A DNA stretch of 42,303 nucleotides from Candidatus Hydrogenedentota bacterium (GTDB taxonomy: Bacteria > Hydrogenedentota > Hydrogenedentia > Hydrogenedentales > SLHB01): contig JACRLJ010000014.1 of assembly GCA_016215105.1 (NCBI GenBank), forward strand, positions 17,506 to 59,808. Direction: 5' to 3'. The position numbers were made by a program, and so were the translations under genes. Shown here one piece after another: positions 23,318 to 31,444 of this stretch. The number at the start of each line of letters is the position of its first letter. Position 1 is the first letter of the stretch. The notes under the pieces were generated by a model that ran no database searches, was not told the DNA's origin, and saw only the letters and a program-made list of their open reading frames with translations.

Positions 23318-26119
23318 TTACGTTTCCTGAACGAAACCTGCCGACGAGGAAGCCAATTGCTCCACACAGCGATCACATAGCTGAGGGTGCTCGGGATTGT
23401 CCCCGATCGTCTCCCGGTAGTTCCAGCACCGGACACACTTCGTTCCCGGCGCCCGCTCAACTTTGACAAGCACGTTACCGTCGGCCTTGGTGGCTTCGGG
23501 CGTTACGGGCAACACAACACATTTGGACACGATAAAAATCCAGGGCAACTGCGCCTGGTGTTCGGCCAGAATTTCGGCGAATTTCGGCAGCCCCGGCGTA
23601 ATCGTTACGAGCGCCTCGAGCGGGGCTCCGATGAGTTTTTCGCGCCTGGCGACTTCCAGGGCCTTCGATACAGCGCCTCGAATTTCCAGCAGCGTGTCCC
23701 AGCTTTCCAGACTTGGACCCTCGAGACGGTGCTCAGGTTTAGGGTCGGGGAATGTCGCCAAATGCACGCTTTCCGCTTCGCGCATGTGCTCTGGAAGATA
23801 GCCCCAGGCCTCGTCACATGTATAAGGAAGGATAGGGGCGAGCAGTCGCAAGAGATCGCCCAGCAGTTGAGCCATAACGGTCTGAGCAGCGCGGCGCTCC
23901 CGCGAATCGGTGGCGAACGTGTAGAGGCGGTCCTTTAGGACATCGAGATAGAATGCGCTGAGCTCCACGGCGCAGAAATTGTGGACGGAGTGGTAGACGT
24001 GATAGAACTCGTACTCCTTGTAAGCGCTAAGCACTTTCTCTTTAAGGAGTTCCATCTTGTGAAGGGCCCATCGGTCGGCCTCTTCCAAGTCGTCGAATGG
24101 CACTGCATCCGCAGCGGCAAAGTCACTAATGTTGCCCAAAATGTAACGAAAAGTATTCCTAATGCGCCTGTAAGCGTCTTCCATCCGAGTCAGTATCTCG
24201 GACGAAATCCGGATGTCCTGCCGATAGTTTTCACCAGCCACCCACAGGCGCACAATGTCGGCCCCGCGCTGCTTGACGAGGTCATCCAAGCTGAAGTAGT
24301 TACCCAGCCTCTTGGACATCTTCTTGCCTTCGCCATCGACCACATAGCCGGTCGTGAGAACTTCCCTGTAGGGAGGCTGGCCCTTGGTAGCGACAGCGGG
24401 AATGATGGAGGATTGGAACCAGCCGCGATGCTGGTCGCTTCCTTCCAAGTACATGTCCACCGGCCACGTTAAGTCGGGATTGTTTTCGCAGACGGCGCGA
24501 TTGCTGACACCGGAATCAAACCACACATCCAGAATATCGGTCTCTTTGTCGAATTGTTTATGCCCACACTTCGCACAACAGGCGCCTTTTGGCAATAGGT
24601 CGGCCGCATCGGTGTCAAACCAGCGGTCAATGCCGTCGGCAGCGGACAACGCGAGTTCTTCGACTCTCTTGAAACTCTCCGGAGTCGCGTAGGGCTCGCC
24701 ACACGAGGCGCAATAAAAGACAGGTATGGGAACGCCCCACGCCCGCTGACGGCTAACGCACCAGTCCGGACGCTGGGAGATCATGAGGCGGATACGCTCT
24801 TGTCCCCATTGCGGACTCCATTTCACCTTTTCCACGCCGGCCAGCACTCGGCGACGCAAGGCATTCTGTTCCATCGAGATAAACCACTGGGGCGTGGCAC
24901 GGTAGATGACTGGGTGCGAACAGCGCCAACAGTGCGGGTAGCTGTGCTCAAGCCTGGCGGACGCCAAGCATGCGCCGGAGGTCTTGAGGTCCTCGACGAT
25001 TTTGGCGTTAGCCTTGAATACGTGCATACCGGCATAGGGGCCCGCCTCGGCGGTAAAGACGCCGCGCCCGTCGACAGGCGACAACGGAGCAATACCGTAT
25101 TTGGCGCCGACCACATAGTCCTCCTGACCATGCCCTGGGGCGGTGTGAACGCAGCCCGTTCCGGCCTCGAGGGTTACATGGTCGCCGACGATGATGGGGC
25201 AAATTCGATCAGGGAAGAAGACGTGCCGGTAATGAAGGCCTTCCAGTTCATCGCCTTTGAAGGTCTTCACCGTCGAATAGCTCGTTACATCGCAGTCGGC
25301 AAGGGCCTTCTTGGCCAGTTCGGTGGCCATAAGGAGGGTCTCGTCCCCCACTTTGATCGCGCTGTATTCGAAGTCAGGGTGGACGGATACCGCCAAGTTC
25401 GCGGGGAGAGTCCAGGGCGTGGTAGTCCAGATGACGATCGACGTTCGGCCAGATACCCCGGGAACCGGGTCGGTTAGTTCAAACTTCACGTAAATCGAGT
25501 CCGAAGTGTGGTTTGCATATTCCACTTCGGCCTCCGCGAGGGCGGTTTGGCAGGACGCACACCAATAGATAGGCTTTAGACCTTTGTAGACGTAGCCTTG
25601 GGTGTACATCTCAGCAAACACGCGCACGATGGTGGCTACGTACGTGGGGCTCAGTGTCAGGTACGGGCGCCCCCAATCGCCGCTGACGCCAACCCGCTTG
25701 AAACCCTCACGATGGAGATCGACGTATTTGAGGGCAAATGCGCGGCATCGTTGGCGAATTTCTACTTGGCTGAGGGTCTTGCCTTTCTCACCGAGATCGG
25801 TGACCACTTTGTGTTCGATGGGCAGGCCGTGGCAGTCCCATCCAGGGACGTAGGGCGCGTCGAAACCGGCCATCTGCTTGGACCGAACCACGAAATCTTT
25901 GAGCACTTTATTGAGCACGTGGCCGGCGTGCAAGTCACCGTTCGCGTAGGGCGGACCATCGTGCAGCACAAACTTCGCGCGGCCCGCGGCCACGCGTCTC
26001 ATCTTGCCGTAAAGATCGCTGTCCTCCCAACGCTTGAGCGTTTCCGGTTCGCGCACGGTGAGACTGGCCTTCATGGGGAAGTCCGTCTTGGGAAGATTTA
26101 CGGTGTGTTTATAGTCCAT
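23318..26119 (-). CDS. ileS: Isoleucyl-tRNA synthetase
   Basis: A 933-residue class I synthetase that charges tRNA-Ile. The HIGH motif appears as HAGH (residues 64-67, in [12 protein letters not shown]), the KMSKS motif as [10 protein letters not shown] near residue 600, and the editing domain carries [13 protein letters not shown] near 230. A C-terminal zinc-binding region is present ([12 protein letters not shown], then CDRC). Full family length. First gene of the ileS-dksA/traR-lspA-lgt operon, on the minus strand. No Shine-Dalgarno is seen; a promoter only about 5 nt of leader away and a farther one are described separately. Confidence 0.97.
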   Translation of the reverse strand: MDYKHTVNLPKTDFPMKASLTVREPETLKRWEDSDLYGKMRRVAAGRAKFVLHDGPPYANGDLHAGHVLNKVLKDFVVRSKQMAGFDAPYVPGWDCHGLPIEHKVVTDLGEKGKTLSQVEIRQRCRAFALKYVDLHREGFKRVGVSGDWGRPYLTLSPTYVATIVRVFAEMYTQGYVYKGLKPIYWCASCQTALAEAEVEYANHTSDSIYVKFELTDPVPGVSGRTSIVIWTTTPWTLPANLAVSVHPDFEYSAIKVGDETLLMATELAKKALADCDVTSYSTVKTFKGDELEGLHYRHVFFPDRICPIIVGDHVTLEAGTGCVHTAPGHGQEDYVVGAKYGIAPLSPVDGRGVFTAEAGPYAGMHVFKANAKIVEDLKTSGACLASARLEHSYPHCWRCSHPVIYRATPQWFISMEQNALRRRVLAGVEKVKWSPQWGQERIRLMISQRPDWCVSRQRAWGVPIPVFYCASCGEPYATPESFKRVEELALSAADGIDRWFDTDAADLLPKGACCAKCGHKQFDKETDILDVWFDSGVSNRAVCENNPDLTWPVDMYLEGSDQHRGWFQSSIIPAVATKGQPPYREVLTTGYVVDGEGKKMSKRLGNYFSLDDLVKQRGADIVRLWVAGENYRQDIRISSEILTRMEDAYRRIRNTFRYILGNISDFAAADAVPFDDLEEADRWALHKMELLKEKVLSAYKEYEFYHVYHSVHNFCAVELSAFYLDVLKDRLYTFATDSRERRAAQTVMAQLLGDLLRLLAPILPYTCDEAWGYLPEHMREAESVHLATFPDPKPEHRLEGPSLESWDTLLEIRGAVSKALEVARREKLIGAPLEALVTITPGLPKFAEILAEHQAQLPWIFIVSKCVVLPVTPEATKADGNVLVKVERAPGTKCVRCWNYRETIGDNPEHPQLCDRCVEQLASSSAGFVQET

Positions 26120-26130
26120 ACGTGTACGGC

Positions 26131-26312
26131 TTTATATGCCTATCTGGCTTCTTTGTCAGCAACTTCAATGTCACTCGCGCGTATGTTGCTGACAAAGAAG
26201 TCGCACCATAGACTACCCCGTTGCGGACTAACCGCCGTGGGTGTCAGAGTTGTTCAGAAGACGGCCCAAAAGAGTGGCGGGGAACATAGCATGACAAACG
26301 AGGAAAAGTCAA
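26131..26312 (-). promoter_or_regulatory. Dual promoter and 16-bp inverted repeat upstream of ileS
   Basis: Minus-strand P2: CTGACA (26154-26159), 17 bp, TATAAA (26131-26136), predicted to start about 5 nt before the ileS ATG. P1: TTGACT (26307-26312), 18 bp, TATGTT (26283-26288), giving a leader of about 155 nt. A perfect 16-bp inverted repeat, CTTCTTTGTCAGCAAC at 26148-26163 with its complement at 26185-26200, overlaps the P2 -35 and would form a stable hairpin in the P1 transcript. No T-box sequence (AGGGTGG type) is present. Confidence 0.5.
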
Positions 26313-26416
26313 GGGAATTTCGACAGTATTCGCAGATTGCGCGAATTAATTGAAAGAGGATCGGAGGGATCTTTGTACCGTTCGTTTCGGACTGACGGCA
26401 GGACAGGTCAGGGCAG

Positions 26417-29065
26417 TCACGGAGGTGTTTCAATCTCCAAATTGAGTTCAAGTTCCTCCCCGTCGCCGACCGTCACCAGATGGCTAACGTGATGTCGATC
26501 CTGTTCGTATTCGGCGCCGGTCTTGCCCTTTCGGCCGAAGCAGAACGCGATGACGGTGTAGGTACCGGGGGAAAGATTCGTGATCTCGTAGGGTCCGCTT
26601 TGCCCCGACAAGTCTGCTGTGGCCCGGACAAGCCGCCACGCGGCCTCTTCGTCTTCCATCGGGGAAGAGGCCGGTACATGGCCCTCGTACACTTGAATCC
26701 AGCCGTATTTGTAAGTCTCCGGGAACAAAAAACTCCCATGGATCGTAGTGAATCCTTCTACGGTGAGATTGACACGCGTAGCCCGGCCTGCCACAACGTT
26801 CGCCTTAGTCCAACTGTACCGGTACGAAGGAGGCGGCCCGGGATTGGCGAGCGCGTCCGCTCGAACCAAATACTCCCCAGGCGAAAGCCCCTGAATGGAG
26901 AAGGCTCCATCTGGGGTCGCGTCAATCGCGCGTAACGGTACGGCGCCACTGCCAGATTCCAGTATCGGACGTCCGTCAGCGAGACGCACACTTACACGGC
27001 CTGAGACTGAGACGCCATTCAGCGTGACGATACCTTCGATACGTCCTTCGGGCGCCAAGTAGCCGATTACAGTACTGGTCCTACCGCTTTCCACCCGCGC
27101 CTGTACTTCGACAGGCGGATATCCGGGCGCCGAGAGTTGCAGGGTCGCGGTACCGTGCGAGACGCCGCGGATGACAAAGGATTTCTTGGCTTCATCGTTC
27201 GTAACGTCACCGTACCTCGGGTAGGGCTCCGACGGTGAAGCGACGGCGGACACCGCGACAGTGAAATTTGGGATGGGCTCGTTTGTGGTTACGTCCCGGA
27301 CGGTACCCGTGAGATCGCCCCGGTCATCCGCGGATTCGACAATGAGTTCGAGATCACGGATGGTGTCGCCGGCGCGCAATTCGAGGGGTTCGTTTCGCGC
27401 GTGGAGAAGGCCGACGGAGTCGATGACGGTCTGAAACACGTACCGGCCAGCGGGAATCTTCGAAATGCCGAATCCGCCGCTTTCGTCGGTCTTCACGTCG
27501 TCAGGAATGACTTTCTTAATTTCGAGGAGCTTTGGCTGACCCTGTTCAGGTTCCGCATACGCCAAGCGAACAGAGCCGCTTGCCAAAGGTATACCACGAG
27601 TATCTATCAGGCGTCCGCTCACGGTGGCTTCGCGCTCCAAAGCGAGGTCTACGCGAATGGCGCCACCGGGGTCGTACTGGAGGAGTTGTGTGGACGGGGG
27701 TGGGACTTTGCGCTCGTCAGGAATGTCGCGCAGCGAGGCCTCGTTCATGTACGCCTTGATGAACGCCTTCGCGGTATCGGCCAGAGCCCTCGGAATCGCT
27801 GGCAAATCCACTTGGGCGGTTGCGTATCCCGAGCCACGGGCGCGAATCCTGTACGCGTGCTCACCACCGCCAGATTCTCCGTTGCTCCACACAATTCCCG
27901 CGGCGTGAATGATGTGCATCGGAGTCAATCCAGATATGCAGTAGAGGCCTTGCTCGTCCGTGGTGGCCTCGACTTTTCCCGCGTCTGGGAGCACGGTGAA
28001 GCCGTCGCCCCGATCGCGAACCGGGAGTTCCGCGCTCAGTTGGACATCGTGAATGGGCTTTCCGCTTATGCCTGTGACACGGCCAGCCACCGACACGGAG
28101 TCCAAGCGAAACGAAAAGTCCACATCGGATACGTCTTTCGAGGCCGGGATGTCCACGGGACGGTACCGGCTGGAATGCTTTTCGTTCATGATTACGGCGC
28201 CAGCAGGTGGCTCCGCTACGATGGCATATTGTCCTGCGGGACAGTCCGCCAGGACGTAGCGGCCGGTTTCGTCCGAGACCGTTTGCTGGATGACGCGTTT
28301 CGCCGCGGTATCTGCCGCCTCCACAAGCATGATACGGACACCGGACATGGGACGCTCGGCCTCACGCATGAACTTTCGAAACAGGGCGTTTTCGTTATCC
28401 CCGCGGAAATTCCTGAGCACTGCGGGGAGCTGCTCCATGTCGTAGGAAACTGACATGTCAACGATCTTTCCCAAGACGGAGCCACCAGTGGCCAGAACAA
28501 TGTCCAGATCGGATAGAATTTCGCCATCAGCGAGCTTGATCCATCCGGGCCAATCTATCGTCTTGTAGCCGTCCATTGGGCCGTGCTCCTGAACGAACCG
28601 GGGCTTCTTGACCCACCCAGGCCCGTCAACTACCCGGTAACCTTCCTTTGTGCACTGGATTTCGATGATGTAGCCGGTTTCGGGTCTAAGGCCCGTCAAG
28701 GCGTAGAAGCCCCGATCATCGGTCGAGGCGCAGAACTCCGCACTTCCCGTGTGTTCGTTGACCGCCGCAACTCGAACTCGCGGAACTGGCATTCCGGATG
28801 CCTGGTATTTGACCGTTCCGGACACTGAAATGCATGGAACAGCCGGGATGGATTCGCGCGACATCGCCGACGCAGTCGGAGCATTCGAAATCTCTGCCGC
28901 GGACGATGACGCGCCTGCGTAAGATTGAGGAGACGTGACGAATGGTGACAACACGGGAGCCGAGATCGGCCGCCTCGAACTCCATACCAGACCGGCCAGC
29001 AGCGCCACCACGATTATCGCCGTTGCGGCGCCGCCTCTCCACAGTACGCGTCTCATCATAATCAA
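26417..29065 (-). CDS. Membrane-anchored protein of carboxypeptidase-regulatory-like beta repeats
   Basis: An 882-residue protein: a short cytoplasmic start (MMRRVLWRGG), one membrane helix (about 10-30), a Ser/Ala-rich linker, then seven or eight beta-sandwich repeats of the carboxypeptidase regulatory type. Repeats are marked by phrases such as VSGTVKYQASGMPVPRVRV, DETGRYVLADCPAGQYAIVA, SGRLIDTRGIPLASGSVRLA, FSIQGLSPGEYLVRADA and YEITNLSPGTYTVIAF. No enzymatic domain is attached, so an adhesive or scaffold role at the cell surface is likely. The start is uncertain: TTG at 29065 has AGGAG 7 nt upstream; ATG at 29059 and 29119 are alternatives. Third gene after uppS on the same strand. Confidence 0.8.
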   Translation of the reverse strand: MIMMRRVLWRGGAATAIIVVALLAGLVWSSRRPISAPVLSPFVTSPQSYAGASSSAAEISNAPTASAMSRESIPAVPCISVSGTVKYQASGMPVPRVRVAAVNEHTGSAEFCASTDDRGFYALTGLRPETGYIIEIQCTKEGYRVVDGPGWVKKPRFVQEHGPMDGYKTIDWPGWIKLADGEILSDLDIVLATGGSVLGKIVDMSVSYDMEQLPAVLRNFRGDNENALFRKFMREAERPMSGVRIMLVEAADTAAKRVIQQTVSDETGRYVLADCPAGQYAIVAEPPAGAVIMNEKHSSRYRPVDIPASKDVSDVDFSFRLDSVSVAGRVTGISGKPIHDVQLSAELPVRDRGDGFTVLPDAGKVEATTDEQGLYCISGLTPMHIIHAAGIVWSNGESGGGEHAYRIRARGSGYATAQVDLPAIPRALADTAKAFIKAYMNEASLRDIPDERKVPPPSTQLLQYDPGGAIRVDLALEREATVSGRLIDTRGIPLASGSVRLAYAEPEQGQPKLLEIKKVIPDDVKTDESGGFGISKIPAGRYVFQTVIDSVGLLHARNEPLELRAGDTIRDLELIVESADDRGDLTGTVRDVTTNEPIPNFTVAVSAVASPSEPYPRYGDVTNDEAKKSFVIRGVSHGTATLQLSAPGYPPVEVQARVESGRTSTVIGYLAPEGRIEGIVTLNGVSVSGRVSVRLADGRPILESGSGAVPLRAIDATPDGAFSIQGLSPGEYLVRADALANPGPPPSYRYSWTKANVVAGRATRVNLTVEGFTTIHGSFLFPETYKYGWIQVYEGHVPASSPMEDEEAAWRLVRATADLSGQSGPYEITNLSPGTYTVIAFCFGRKGKTGAEYEQDRHHVSHLVTVGDGEELELNLEIETPP

Positions 29066-29108
29066 CGTGACACTCCTGTGGTCGCAAACAAGCAAGCCAA
29101 TCTTATTC

Positions 29109-29417
29109 TCATCGCGCAAAGATACTCCATAGAAAGACTACTAACGTTAGCACGCTGAACACGTAACGGGCGCCACCCAGCCGCATTCCCAAGATCGCAT
29201 ACACAAAACAATCCACAACGGGACCAACGCAGAAGACAGTGTTGGCCATCGCGAGGATAACGAGGCCCCGGATGATGAATTCGATGAACCCCGGCCGGGA
29301 ACCCCGCATGACGAGAATCACGTAGGAAAACACGCCAATGAAGAGAACGTTGTACGCCACCCACAGCTTCACCCAGGAGCGGACTGCACGGTCCAAATAA
29401 CCTCTCGTATCGCCCAT
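29109..29417 (-). CDS. Small membrane protein of unknown function
   Basis: A 102-residue protein with three predicted membrane helices (about 18-38, 46-68, 82-100) and a short charged N-terminus (MGDTRGYLDRAVRSW). No family recognised. It lies 59 bp after uppS and 43 bp before the beta-repeat protein, all on the minus strand, which suggests one operon. A GGTGG-like site about 9 nt upstream is a weak ribosome binding site. Confidence 0.65.
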   Translation of the reverse strand: MGDTRGYLDRAVRSWVKLWVAYNVLFIGVFSYVILVMRGSRPGFIEFIIRGLVILAMANTVFCVGPVVDCFVYAILGMRLGGARYVFSVLTLVVFLWSIFAR

Positions 29418-29476
29418 GAGCTAGTTCCACCATCCCTTTGACCTTGGCGCGCCGTGCGGATAGGTCGAGCATTGAT

Positions 29477-30265
29477 TCAGTGAAGCCAGCAGTCCTGGTT
29501 GCCGCTGACAGCGAGTAGACCAGCATCGCCACGGACGCGATCGCTAATCGCAGGTGGAGTACCGCCGAACCGCCTTTCCCTGGACCGGTAGTTCTCGATA
29601 GCTGCATTGAGGTCCTCAGCATCAAGGTCTGGCCACATGGTGTCCGTGAAGTAGAGTTCCGCATAGGCGCACTCCCACAACAGGAAATCGCTGAGACGTC
29701 TTTCGCCGCCAGTGCGAATCAGCAGGTCTACATCGGGCGTGGCGCGGCGTGAAGGCGGATTCGAAAGGGCGGCGGAAAAATCGGCGCGGGAGATTGCCGC
29801 GGCGCCGCGCAAACGCATAGCCGCTTGGAGAATCGCATCGCGCGACGAATAGTCCAGCGCGATGTTAAGGTTCAAGACCTTACCGGACGCGGTGGCGGAT
29901 TCCGCGCTCGCGATGGCCCGGCGCAAGGTCCCTGGAAGTCTCGTTCGTAAACCAAGTACGGACAGCCGGACGCCTTCCTTGCAGCAGCGGGACGTTTCGG
30001 CGTCTAAGAACTCGCGAACGAGGCGCATCAGCGCGGAAACCTCGGACGGCGGCCGCTTCCAGTTGTCGGAGGAAAACGCGAACAGCGTAAGCGTGCGTAT
30101 TCCAAGATTTGGCGCGGCCTCGACGAGGGGGCGTACGACTGCAGCCCCGGCGCGGTGGCCTTCGATACGGGGCCAACCGCGCGCCTCCGCCCAACGTCCG
30201 TTGCCATCCATGATGATGGCGACGTGCAGCGGTTTTGTTGCCGCGGTGCGTGGTTTGAATCGCAT
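29477..30265 (-). CDS. uppS: Isoprenyl transferase (undecaprenyl diphosphate synthase)
   Basis: A 262-residue cis-prenyltransferase that extends farnesyl diphosphate with isopentenyl units to make the undecaprenyl carrier for peptidoglycan and surface polysaccharides. Signatures: [17 protein letters not shown] (catalytic Asp about residue 20), [25 protein letters not shown], and the C-terminal [19 protein letters not shown] with PPi-binding arginines, followed by [19 protein letters not shown] lies about 9 nt before the ATG. A CAAGTACTTT element lies 47 bp upstream of the gene, shared with the neighbouring regulator operon. Confidence 0.95.
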   Translation of the reverse strand: MRFKPRTAATKPLHVAIIMDGNGRWAEARGWPRIEGHRAGAAVVRPLVEAAPNLGIRTLTLFAFSSDNWKRPPSEVSALMRLVREFLDAETSRCCKEGVRLSVLGLRTRLPGTLRRAIASAESATASGKVLNLNIALDYSSRDAILQAAMRLRGAAAISRADFSAALSNPPSRRATPDVDLLIRTGGERRLSDFLLWECAYAELYFTDTMWPDLDAEDLNAAIENYRSRERRFGGTPPAISDRVRGDAGLLAVSGNQDCWLH

Positions 30266-30311
30266 AAGTTCTACTCCTTCAGCCCGCGCTGTACGTTTTA
30301 TACTACTACGA

Positions 30312-30321
30312 CAAGTACTTT
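30312..30321 (-). promoter_or_regulatory. AAGTACTT palindrome upstream of uppS
   Basis: The 10-mer CAAGTACTTT with an 8-bp palindromic core occurs here and again, identically, at 31382-31391 over the -35 box of the winged-helix regulator operon. A small hairpin ACTTTG/CAAAGT (about 30317-30333) follows, and a TATAAA lies about 17 bp downstream on the uppS strand. It may be a binding site of the nearby regulator. Confidence 0.35.
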
Positions 30322-30341
30322 GCTAAACAAAGTCTGTATGC

Positions 30342-30379
30342 AAAAAAAGAGAAATCCGCGCCCCCTACCCTTGGCGGAC
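30342..30379 (-). terminator. Intrinsic terminator of the regulator/membrane protein operon
   Basis: On the minus strand GTCCGC (30379-30374) pairs with GCGGAT (30359-30354) and is followed by TTCTC and seven T residues (30348-30342). The stem overlaps the 3' end of the winged-helix gene, and the T run lies in the gap before uppS. The stem is short, so efficiency is uncertain. Confidence 0.5.
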
Positions 30380-30733
30380 GCGCTTGATCAGCGACTCCAT
30401 GTGGCTGAGATACTTTTCCAACGCTTTCCGGCCCTTGCTGGTCAATTGATACTCCGTTTTCGGCGTGCGGCCCTCGAAGAACTTCGAGCACGAGATGTAT
30501 CCCGCGTCCTCGAGTTTGCGCGCGTGGACGCTCAAATTGCCGTCGGTGGTGTTCAAGATACGTTTGAGTTCACTGAAGCTGAGTGTTGTGTTGACGGCAA
30601 GCGCGCTCACCACCGCCAGGCGCATGCGCTCGTGGATGACGCGGTCGAACCCGGCCGCCTCGCCCCGCGCGGGTTGGGGGGATGCGGACATGGCGGCGCC
30701 TTCCAAACGTTTTGCTGTGCTGTCTTTAGCCAC
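30365..30733 (-). CDS. Winged-helix transcriptional regulator (HTH_34 type)
   Basis: A 122-residue DNA-binding protein. Residues about 28-115 form a winged helix: FDRVIHERMRLAVVSAL, then the recognition part SFSELKRILNTTDGNLSVHA, then KLEDAGYISCSKFFEGRTP and a C-terminal helix. The family often sits beside a small membrane protein gene, as here. The start is GTG at 30733 with GAGGAAG 5-6 nt upstream; an internal ATG (residue 15) is the alternative. It overlaps the upstream membrane protein gene by 8 nt. Probable targets are the two identical CAAGTACTTT sites at 30312 and 31382. Confidence 0.85.
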   Translation of the reverse strand: MAKDSTAKRLEGAAMSASPQPARGEAAGFDRVIHERMRLAVVSALAVNTTLSFSELKRILNTTDGNLSVHARKLEDAGYISCSKFFEGRTPKTEYQLTSKGRKALEKYLSHMESLIKRVRQG

Positions 30734-31349
30734 CGTACTTCCTCGCGATTATGAGACCAAACACGATATGCAGCCCACCGAAACCGGCGGCCATGAACAA
30801 TTCGCCGTATTGCGGCGGAGTCAAGAAGGACACCACGCCCAAGACCATGAAGCACGCTCCCATTAACGGCACAAGCCGCATGGAAAACGCGCCCCCGGTA
30901 ACGATGCCGACACCGTAAAGCAGCAGCCAAACGCCCGGCAGAATCGCAAACAAGCCGGCGCTGTCGAGAACGAAGGTGAGAATTACTCCCGCCAAAATTG
31001 GAGGAAACATCCCCAGGGCAAATCGGCGTCCGGCCCCGGTAAAAAGCGACTCGTTCGCTCTCCGGGCTTTGATAAACATGGTTGCGGCGCCGCACGCGAA
31101 ACCGCCGATCGCCGTAGCCGTCCACACACTCATCCACGCGTCCATCGTGTGCGTCATCCAGGCGGCTAGTGAGCCGACGATGGCGACAATCCCCATGGCG
31201 ACGGTACCCCAGCCCGGGACCGCCGTAAAGGCGGTGGACCGCTCCATGGTCTCACGAATGAACCGGATATTGTCCATGGCATGGACATGCAGTTGGACAG
31301 GCTCGTCCGGTACATCTGCTTCGATCCGTGTTGTTGGCGATCCGCTCAT
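30726..31349 (-). CDS. Polytopic membrane protein paired with the winged-helix regulator
   Basis: A 207-residue protein with a soluble N-terminal 45 residues (including MDNIRFIRETMERSTAFTAV) and about six membrane helices grouped in pairs from residue 48 to the end. No catalytic motif recognised; it resembles unnamed membrane proteins found next to winged-helix regulators. The ATG at 31349 is chosen because a TTGACA-17-TACACT promoter ends 6 nt before it, which places transcription initiation at the start codon; the longer frame to 31379 would begin inside the promoter. First gene of a two-gene operon. Confidence 0.75.
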   Translation of the reverse strand: MSGSPTTRIEADVPDEPVQLHVHAMDNIRFIRETMERSTAFTAVPGWGTVAMGIVAIVGSLAAWMTHTMDAWMSVWTATAIGGFACGAATMFIKARRANESLFTGAGRRFALGMFPPILAGVILTFVLDSAGLFAILPGVWLLLYGVGIVTGGAFSMRLVPLMGACFMVLGVVSFLTPPQYGELFMAAGFGGLHIVFGLIIARKYGG

Positions 31350-31355
31350 GGTAAG

Positions 31356-31391
31356 AGTGTAGCGCAAAGGACGGCGCATGTCAAGTACTTT
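31356..31391 (-). promoter_or_regulatory. Consensus promoter for a leaderless mRNA, with AAGTACTT palindrome
   Basis: On the minus strand TTGACA (31384-31379), exactly 17 bp, then TACACT (31361-31356), ending 6 nt before the ATG at 31349. CAAGTACTTT (31382-31391) overlaps the -35, so binding there should repress. This is the best-matching promoter in the window, and there is no room for a ribosome binding site. Confidence 0.7.
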
Positions 31392-31444
31392 TCACTACAA
31401 AGCGAATACCCCGCAAACGACTTCCGGCGCTTGTGGTAACTCTC

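Noticed and set aside
26120-26416. T-box riboswitch upstream of ileS
   Set aside because: Neither the AGGGTGG-type antiterminator sequence nor a terminator with T tract is present on the ileS strand.
27401-28453. 350-codon plus-strand frame opposite the beta-repeat protein
   Set aside because: No family, no ribosome binding site, and the opposite strand has clear repeat domains.
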